DNA of 10,336 nucleotides from Bacteroidales bacterium H10. Lineage in GTDB: Bacteria > Bacteroidota > Bacteroidia > Bacteroidales > Muribaculaceae. Within the stretch, counting starts at the first letter, position 1. Every line of letters starts with the position of its first letter. Under the pieces are notes generated by a model that had not been told where the DNA came from, searched no databases, and was given only the letters and a program-made list of their open reading frames with translations. A program made the translations under genes and the position numbers. The stretch covers positions 3,627 to 13,962 of the forward strand of contig DAAV01000021.1 in the NCBI GenBank assembly GCA_001701295.1. The letters are read 5' to 3'. Shown here one piece after another: positions 6,619 through 10,336 of the stretch.

Positions 6619-8028
6619 TTATTGTGTTAACGTGTGACTCAGGATTGGATAATTATCCGGTCCCGTTGTCCAGACATCTTCAAAATCAAATCCCTCATAG
6701 GATTCTTGATTTTGCATTGCCTCTGAACTAAGCGCTTTTACGGTTGGGTACTTTCCACCATCATATATTGCAGGAAAGCCTGCGTCAAGATAGTAACTGT
6801 ATTCAACTGATTCGGATTTGTTAACAAGCAACGAGCCTGTTGCTTTTGAACCACTTAATTTACCCTTGTTATAGCATTTGCTGATTACCGCTGAATTCAC
6901 CGAAATGCCGGCAACCTCCTGTGCTGCAATGTTTCCACTGTTATAACAATCGGTTATAACTGGCAAATAACTATCTCCTCTGGCACATATTCCGCCGGCT
7001 TGACATACATCGGTGTCTCTACTCTTAAGTTCTATATCACCGGAATTGCAGCATTGCACAATTTGAGAACTGTCTCCTCTCGAATGGCCATTGCCAATAA
7101 TGCCTCCAGCATAAACAGCACAATTAGTCGTTGCTTTGATATCTATGTTATTTGCTGTGTTGTAAACCTTTGATACCGTCGTATCTGCGACTATACCACC
7201 AAGATATACCTGATGAAATATTGTATTGTATCCGTTCTCTTCTATTATTGCTTTGTTTCCTTGCTCTTTATATGTAATATTACCCGCCGCTATACAATTA
7301 CTTACATTGCAGTGATTTGAATAACCGACAATCCCCCCTACGGAAACATCTTGTTCTGTTTGACTCCTTTCTTTAATTTGCTTATAATTCACCGTTATAT
7401 CGCCCTTAAACGAACAGCTGGCAATGTTCGGTTCATAATCATCTGATCCCCTGTATGCGGTGTCAACAATTCCGCCAATGCATACAGACGGTTCATAATC
7501 AGACGAGTGCATTATTACATCTTCATATTTCATAGTCGTCAATTCTACAGTAATATCAGCGTTGATTTTGATATTCGTTAATGTACCAGCATACAATTCG
7601 TTACAAAAAGGCGAGCCGTTTTTGCCGCTAGAATTACTCATCGTTAAGTCTTTTATATTGCCCCAACATTTAGAAAACAGTGCCCCTTTTTGATGGTAAT
7701 TATTTATAGAATAATTATTACCATCAAAATCGCCTTTAACTTCAACTCTGTCCCAATCCTTTGTATTGGAAAAGTCTATATCCGACATCAGAATATAATT
7801 TCCTTTGGGTGTGGTTCTTATGTATTCAAAATCGTCCACTGAATAGATTCCCACATACCCATCCGGCACTTCTGTTTTATGCGCAGGTTCTGTCGGTAAT
7901 TCTTCCGTTACCAGTTTATTATCCGATTCGTCATTCGGGATCTCTCCTTCAGAATTACTTGATGTGCAACCTGCGAACAGCATAAAAACTATCGTTACTG
8001 ACAATAAAATGCTAATGACTTTTTTCAT
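6619..8028 (-). CDS. Secreted lipoprotein with GLUG-like beta-helix repeats
   Basis: This 469-residue protein begins with KK, a hydrophobic stretch and lipobox LFAGC with Cys21, so it should be lipid-anchored outside the cytoplasmic membrane. An acidic, Ser/Asn/Pro-rich spacer runs to about residue 57. Then comes the usual entry segment of GLUG/beta-helix surface proteins, NYILMSDIDF at 77-86 and GDFDGNNYSINNY at 99-111. About six repeats of the form GGIVx(n)CYNSGNI follow, beginning at 185, 231, 277, 308, 345 and 373, spaced about 30-45 residues. The C-terminal FDFEDVWTTGPDNYPIL is also typical. I recognise no catalytic residues, so binding or adhesion is a guess. The gene is much more AT-rich (roughly 40% GC) than its right-hand neighbours (roughly 60%), suggesting transfer. 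The start ATG has only a weak AAGAAG ribosome site. Confidence 0.85.
   Translation of the reverse strand: MKKVISILLSVTIVFMLFAGCTSSNSEGEIPNDESDNKLVTEELPTEPAHKTEVPDGYVGIYSVDDFEYIRTTPKGNYILMSDIDFSNTKDWDRVEVKGDFDGNNYSINNYHQKGALFSKCWGNIKDLTMSNSSGKNGSPFCNELYAGTLTNIKINADITVELTTMKYEDVIMHSSDYEPSVCIGGIVDTAYRGSDDYEPNIASCSFKGDITVNYKQIKERSQTEQDVSVGGIVGYSNHCNVSNCIAAGNITYKEQGNKAIIEENGYNTIFHQVYLGGIVADTTVSKVYNTANNIDIKATTNCAVYAGGIIGNGHSRGDSSQIVQCCNSGDIELKSRDTDVCQAGGICARGDSYLPVITDCYNSGNIAAQEVAGISVNSAVISKCYNKGKLSGSKATGSLLVNKSESVEYSYYLDAGFPAIYDGGKYPTVKALSSEAMQNQESYEGFDFEDVWTTGPDNYPILSHTLTQ
7688..7729. repeat. Long imperfect inverted repeat inside the lipoprotein gene
   Basis: TTTTGATGGT-AATTATT (7688-7704) pairs with AATAATT (7710-7716) and, after a 3-base ATT bulge, ACCATCAAAA (7720-7729). 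The loop is 5 bases. The 17 paired bases are AT-rich and lie within codons for the DFDGNNYSINNY segment. It could be a by-product of Asn/Tyr-rich coding, since NNY occurs on both sides. Confidence 0.5.
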
Positions 8029-8180
8029 AATTCTTCTTACACACTATAGCCAATCGCTATGTATGCCCTTTCAAAAAATATTTGCACTTATATTGTAAAT
8101 ATCTTAAAAGCAAAAATCTATACACTATCAGCATACACTGCGTAATATTTTTATTGTCCATTTCGTAGTCTGCATAGCAA
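8029..8180. other. AT-rich upstream region of the lipoprotein gene
   Basis: This gap lies between the lipoprotein start and the terminator after the GH27 gene, and it should hold the lipoprotein promoter on the minus strand. Several weak -10-like words are present there (TATAGT at 8048-8043 and a TATAAG). A TTGAAA at 8074-8069 lies 20 bases from TATAGT, which is longer than ideal. I cannot choose a promoter with confidence and see no gene here. Confidence 0.3.
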
Positions 8181-8207
8181 AAAAGCAAGGCAATATGCCT
8201 TGCTTTT
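8181..8207 (-). terminator. Intrinsic terminator after the GH27 gene
   Basis: AAAAGCAAGGCA (8181-8192) and TGCCTTGCTTTT (8196-8207) form a perfect 12-bp stem around a 3-base loop. Read on the minus strand the stem ends in a run of T, a few bases past the GH27 stop codon. Because both ends carry A/T runs it could work in either direction, but only the minus strand has a gene ending here. Confidence 0.88.
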
Positions 8208-8211
8208 TCAT

Positions 8212-9522
8212 TTATTTGGATGATGTAATTCGTAGCAGGAGGGCGCCGTGGGCGGGGACGGTGGAGGTAAAGCGGTTTTTGAAGGTGCCCAACGGTTCGC
8301 CTGACCAGATCTCCGTCAGGGCGCAGGAGGTATCCGGCAGGTGCAGGGCGGTCAGGTCCAGAGTTTGGCGTGCCGGGCAATCCTTGGTATTAAACAGGGC
8401 GGCGTACTTGCAGCCCCGGCCGCAGGCCACCCACTGAATGGTGCCGCGGCCGTTGGTTTCTCGCCGCAGCAATTCCCGGGCGCCGTAAGATGCGGCGTGC
8501 ATTTGCAGATAATCCCCATTCGTCAGCATCGCCAGCACATCGGCGGGCATCTGCGGCAGATCGCCGCCCAAAAACAGCGGACTGCGGAAAATGCCCCACA
8601 AAGTGAACATGGTGCGCACCTCGTCCGGGGTAAAACTGCTCATACGATTCTGCGCACCATGGTAGGGAGCGTCCTTGCACAGGCGGCCCACCGGCAGCAT
8701 ATCGCAATCCGGCCAGCAGCCGGGGCCGGGCACGCCCTCCCAGGTCTTGCACCGATCAAACATATCGTGCAGCTTGTCCCACCGATCCCAAAAATCGCCG
8801 GTCATACGCCACATTTGGGCGTGGCGGCGCAGGTGGGGCAAATTGGCAATATCCGCCGGGCCGGGAGAGAGGGATAAGACTACCTCCCGCCCGCAATTTT
8901 GCAAGCTGCGGTGGAGCATTTCAATCTCATGCCGGGCGTTATACGGATCGTCCCACTTGCGAAATTCCGTGACGCAAATATCGTCGCACTTAATAAAATC
9001 CACGCCCCAGTCGGCGTACAACCGACAAATAGAGTCATAGTACGCTTGGGCGGCGGCATTGTCCCGCATACCGTACATATCCGTGTTCCAGGCACAGACG
9101 GAGAAGTGATGGGCTGCGTCCCGGGCAGTAAAATCCGTGCCCAAAATAGGCGTATCCCGATGCACCGCCTGGCGGGGAATGCCCCGCATAATATGAATAC
9201 CAAAGCGCAGACCCAGAGAATGGCAATAGTCCGCAATGGGGCCAAAACCCTTGCCGCCGGCAGCGCTGGGAAAGCGGTTCTCCGCCGGCAGCAAACGCCC
9301 ATAGTCGTCCATACAAACCGGGGCAAAATTGTTGTACTCATTGCCCTTTGCCTGCGGCTCGTACCACTGAATGTCGCACACCAGGGTGTTCCACCCAAAG
9401 GGCAGCAGGTGCGCCGCCATAAAGCGGGCGTTCTCCCGCAAGGCTTCCTCCGTTACGCCGGCGCCGTAGCAGTCCCAGCTGTTCCACCCCATAGGCGGGG
9501 TGGGTGCAAGTGTCTTTTTCAT
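8212..9522 (-). CDS. Glycoside hydrolase family 27 protein, probable alpha-galactosidase
   Basis: This 436-residue enzyme probably hydrolyses terminal alpha-galactosides; related GH27 members act on beta-L-arabinopyranosides, so the substrate is not certain. The N-terminal TPPMGWNSWDCYG at about 8-20 is the GH27 signature. KCDD at 178-181 supplies the nucleophile (Asp180, equivalent to the KxD motif). WRMTGD at 238-243 supplies the acid/base (Asp243, equivalent to human GLA WRNFAD). A TIM barrel is followed by a small C-terminal beta domain. There is no signal peptide, so it is cytoplasmic and would act on imported oligosaccharides. I chose the ATG at 9522 rather than the in-frame GTG at 9531, because GAGGTG (9534-9529) is a good Shine-Dalgarno site for the ATG and contains that GTG. 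A terminator-like hairpin lies directly upstream and a strong terminator follows. No transporter gene is visible nearby. Confidence 0.93.
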   Translation of the reverse strand: MKKTLAPTPPMGWNSWDCYGAGVTEEALRENARFMAAHLLPFGWNTLVCDIQWYEPQAKGNEYNNFAPVCMDDYGRLLPAENRFPSAAGGKGFGPIADYCHSLGLRFGIHIMRGIPRQAVHRDTPILGTDFTARDAAHHFSVCAWNTDMYGMRDNAAAQAYYDSICRLYADWGVDFIKCDDICVTEFRKWDDPYNARHEIEMLHRSLQNCGREVVLSLSPGPADIANLPHLRRHAQMWRMTGDFWDRWDKLHDMFDRCKTWEGVPGPGCWPDCDMLPVGRLCKDAPYHGAQNRMSSFTPDEVRTMFTLWGIFRSPLFLGGDLPQMPADVLAMLTNGDYLQMHAASYGARELLRRETNGRGTIQWVACGRGCKYAALFNTKDCPARQTLDLTALHLPDTSCALTEIWSGEPLGTFKNRFTSTVPAHGALLLRITSSK

Positions 9523-9534
9523 ACCGTTCACCTC

Positions 9535-9563
9535 AAAAAAGCCGCCGGTAATTGCCCGACGGC
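9535..9563 (-). terminator. Terminator or attenuator between the GNAT and GH27 genes
   Basis: On the minus strand GCCGTCGG (9563-9556) pairs with CCGGCGGC (9548-9541), an 8-bp GC-rich stem with one mismatch and a 7-base loop. TTTTTT (9540-9535) follows immediately, the layout of an intrinsic terminator. The last T is directly followed by the GAGGTG ribosome site of the GH27 gene. With only 43 bases between these genes, no separate promoter fits after the hairpin. Confidence 0.72.
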
Positions 9564-9574
9564 ATTATTTTTTA

Positions 9575-9997
9575 TTACAGTTCCTTAACCATACGAATGT
9601 GGGGGCAAAACTCGTCCAGATAGACCTCCCCCACCGGGGTAAAACCGCACTTTTCGTAAAAAGGCTGCACCCGGCACTGGGCAGACACCTCAATGTCCGC
9701 AGCGCCCCGGCGGCGCAGTTCCACCTCTGCCAAGTCCATCATTCGCCGCCCTAAGTGCAGCTGGCGGGCAGACTTGATCACCGCCACTCGGCCAATATGC
9801 CAGCGGGTGCCGCCGTCCTCCGTAAAGGCACGCAGGGTGCCCACCGGCCGACCGTCTGCAAACAGCAGCAGGTGCAGGGCGTGGCGGTCAATGGCGTCAA
9901 ATTCCTCCTGAAAGCCCTGCTCCTCCACAAAAACCGCCTGGCGAATGGCCGCAGCCTCCGGGGGCAGAGCGTCATAAAATGCGTGGGTAAATTCCAT
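9575..9997 (-). CDS. GNAT family N-acetyltransferase (YjcF/ElaA-like)
   Basis: This 140-residue protein has the GNAT fold, transferring an acetyl group from acetyl-CoA to an unknown acceptor. VFVEEQGFQEEFDAID at 22-37 is typical of the YjcF/ElaA-like group. The acetyl-CoA-binding motif A is at about 70-86 (RVAVIKSARQLHLGRRM, with the R/Q-x-x-G-x-x pattern). QPFYEKCGF at 111-119 is the motif B segment. The frame is open further upstream, but the ATG at 9997 gives the family-like start MEFTHAFYDALP. It also overlaps the rmlC stop as TAATG, implying translational coupling. The upstream extension would lie within rmlC codons. Its substrate cannot be told from the sequence. Confidence 0.88.
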   Translation of the reverse strand: MEFTHAFYDALPPEAAAIRQAVFVEEQGFQEEFDAIDRHALHLLLFADGRPVGTLRAFTEDGGTRWHIGRVAVIKSARQLHLGRRMMDLAEVELRRRGAADIEVSAQCRVQPFYEKCGFTPVGEVYLDEFCPHIRMVKEL

Positions 9998-10336
9998 TAC
10001 TTCAAATACTCCCAATGCTTGTCTTTTTCGCTTAGCTGCAAGGTCATACCCGGGGGAATGGGCCATTCCACGCCGATCTTGGGATCGTCCCAGGGAATGC
10101 CGCCCTCATCGTCCGGGTGAAAAAAGTCCGTTACCTTGTAGCAGAATTCCGCTCGCTGGGACAGCACCAAAAAGCCGTGGGCAAACCCGGCAGGGATCAA
10201 AAACTGCTTTTTGTTCTCCGCAGAGAGCACCTCGCCGTGCCACTGCAAATAAGTATCGCTGCCCGGTCGCAGGTCCACCGCCACATCAAATACCGTGCCG
10301 CTGACCACCCGCACCAGCTTGGTCTGGGGATAGCGT
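9997..10336 (-). CDS. rmlC: dTDP-4-dehydrorhamnose 3,5-epimerase, C-terminal part (runs off window)
   Basis: RmlC epimerises C3 and C5 of dTDP-4-keto-6-deoxyglucose on the way to dTDP-L-rhamnose, a precursor of cell-surface polysaccharide. About 112 residues are visible, out of about 185 for a full protein. The reading frame continues to the right edge with RYPQTKLVRVVSGTVFDVAV, so the GTG at 10314 is internal (a Val codon) and the true start lies outside. The cupin core SAENKKQFLIPAGFAHGF and the closing GGIPWDDPKIGVEWP are clear. The catalytic His/Asp part upstream is not visible. The segment usually written TDYY or TDFY near the active site reads TDFF here (codons TTT TTT at about 10123-10128), so a conserved Tyr is Phe. 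The gene is followed by the overlapping GNAT gene and is probably the end of a rhamnose operon. Confidence 0.93.
   Translation of the reverse strand, partial: RYPQTKLVRVVSGTVFDVAVDLRPGSDTYLQWHGEVLSAENKKQFLIPAGFAHGFLVLSQRAEFCYKVTDFFHPDDEGGIPWDDPKIGVEWPIPPGMTLQLSEKDKHWEYLK

Noticed and set aside
6839..7475. Lipoprotein repeats as a CRISPR-like or tandem DNA repeat array
   Set aside because: The repeats are visible only at protein level with variable spacing of about 30-45 residues; the DNA units are not near-identical.
8043..8074. TTGAAA and TATAGT as a sigma-70 type promoter for the lipoprotein
   Set aside because: The 20-base spacing is longer than the usual 16-18, so I do not call it as a promoter.
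8057..8380. Small minus-strand frame across the GH27 3' end and the intergenic gap
   Set aside because: It crosses the terminator at 8181-8207 and overlaps GH27 in another frame; no recognisable product.
9523..9531. GTG at 9531 as the GH27 start
   Set aside because: The GTG is part of the GAGGTG ribosome site correctly spaced for the ATG at 9522.
9998..10066. Upstream extension of the GNAT frame
   Set aside because: It would lie wholly inside rmlC codons and has no GNAT-like sequence; the ATG at 9997 overlaps the rmlC stop.

Overview
This 10.3 kb window reads as two unrelated genomes joined inside one gene. Positions 1 to about 5,385 look like a Bacteroidales bacterium (phylum Bacteroidota, perhaps a gut Muribaculaceae-like lineage; the family is a guess). 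The evidence is TAnnTTTG-type promoters, no Shine-Dalgarno sites, Leu codons dominated by CTT/CTC, and a Bacteroidota-type gene (DUF4301). Positions from about 5,400 to the end look like a Clostridia/Bacillota gut bacterium. That part has CTG-dominated Leu codons, a clear Shine-Dalgarno site, strong intrinsic terminators, and an intracellular GH27 enzyme beside an rmlC gene.

Left part: a DUF4301 gene on the + strand converges on and overlaps tilS (tRNA-Ile lysidine synthase, - strand). A 153-bp divergent promoter region separates tilS from a rubrerythrin with an N-terminal rubredoxin domain (+). After a long hairpin come ruvX/yqgF (+) and then, from its own textbook Bacteroidota promoter, def (peptide deformylase, +). 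These are housekeeping and oxygen-protection genes. An ABC-F ATPase gene follows 19 bp after def.

The ABC-F gene is the main anomaly. Its first 194 codons are EttA-type in Bacteroidales codon style. The rest is a YbiT-like Bacillota type in a different codon style, and the switch falls on the conserved DEPTNH box. The reading frame is intact, but I think an assembly chimera is the most likely explanation, with genuine recombination as the alternative.

Right part, all on the - strand and transcribed right to left: the 3' part of rmlC (dTDP-4-dehydrorhamnose 3,5-epimerase, cut by the window edge), a GNAT acetyltransferase whose start overlaps the rmlC stop, a terminator-like hairpin directly abutting the ribosome binding site of a cytoplasmic GH27 alpha-galactosidase, a second terminator, and an AT-rich gene for a repeat-rich secreted lipoprotein. 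A bidirectional terminator separates the lipoprotein from the ABC-F gene.

I saw no tRNA, rRNA, CRISPR array, insertion sequence, origin or phage gene. There is no intergenic stretch over 300 bases; the longest are 2943-3095, 6453-6618 and 8029-8211. I do not see a convincing new multi-gene system here. The items most worth checking are the chimeric junction, the nucleotidyltransferase-like motifs in DUF4301, the hairpin abutting the GH27 start, and a Tyr-to-Phe change in RmlC.
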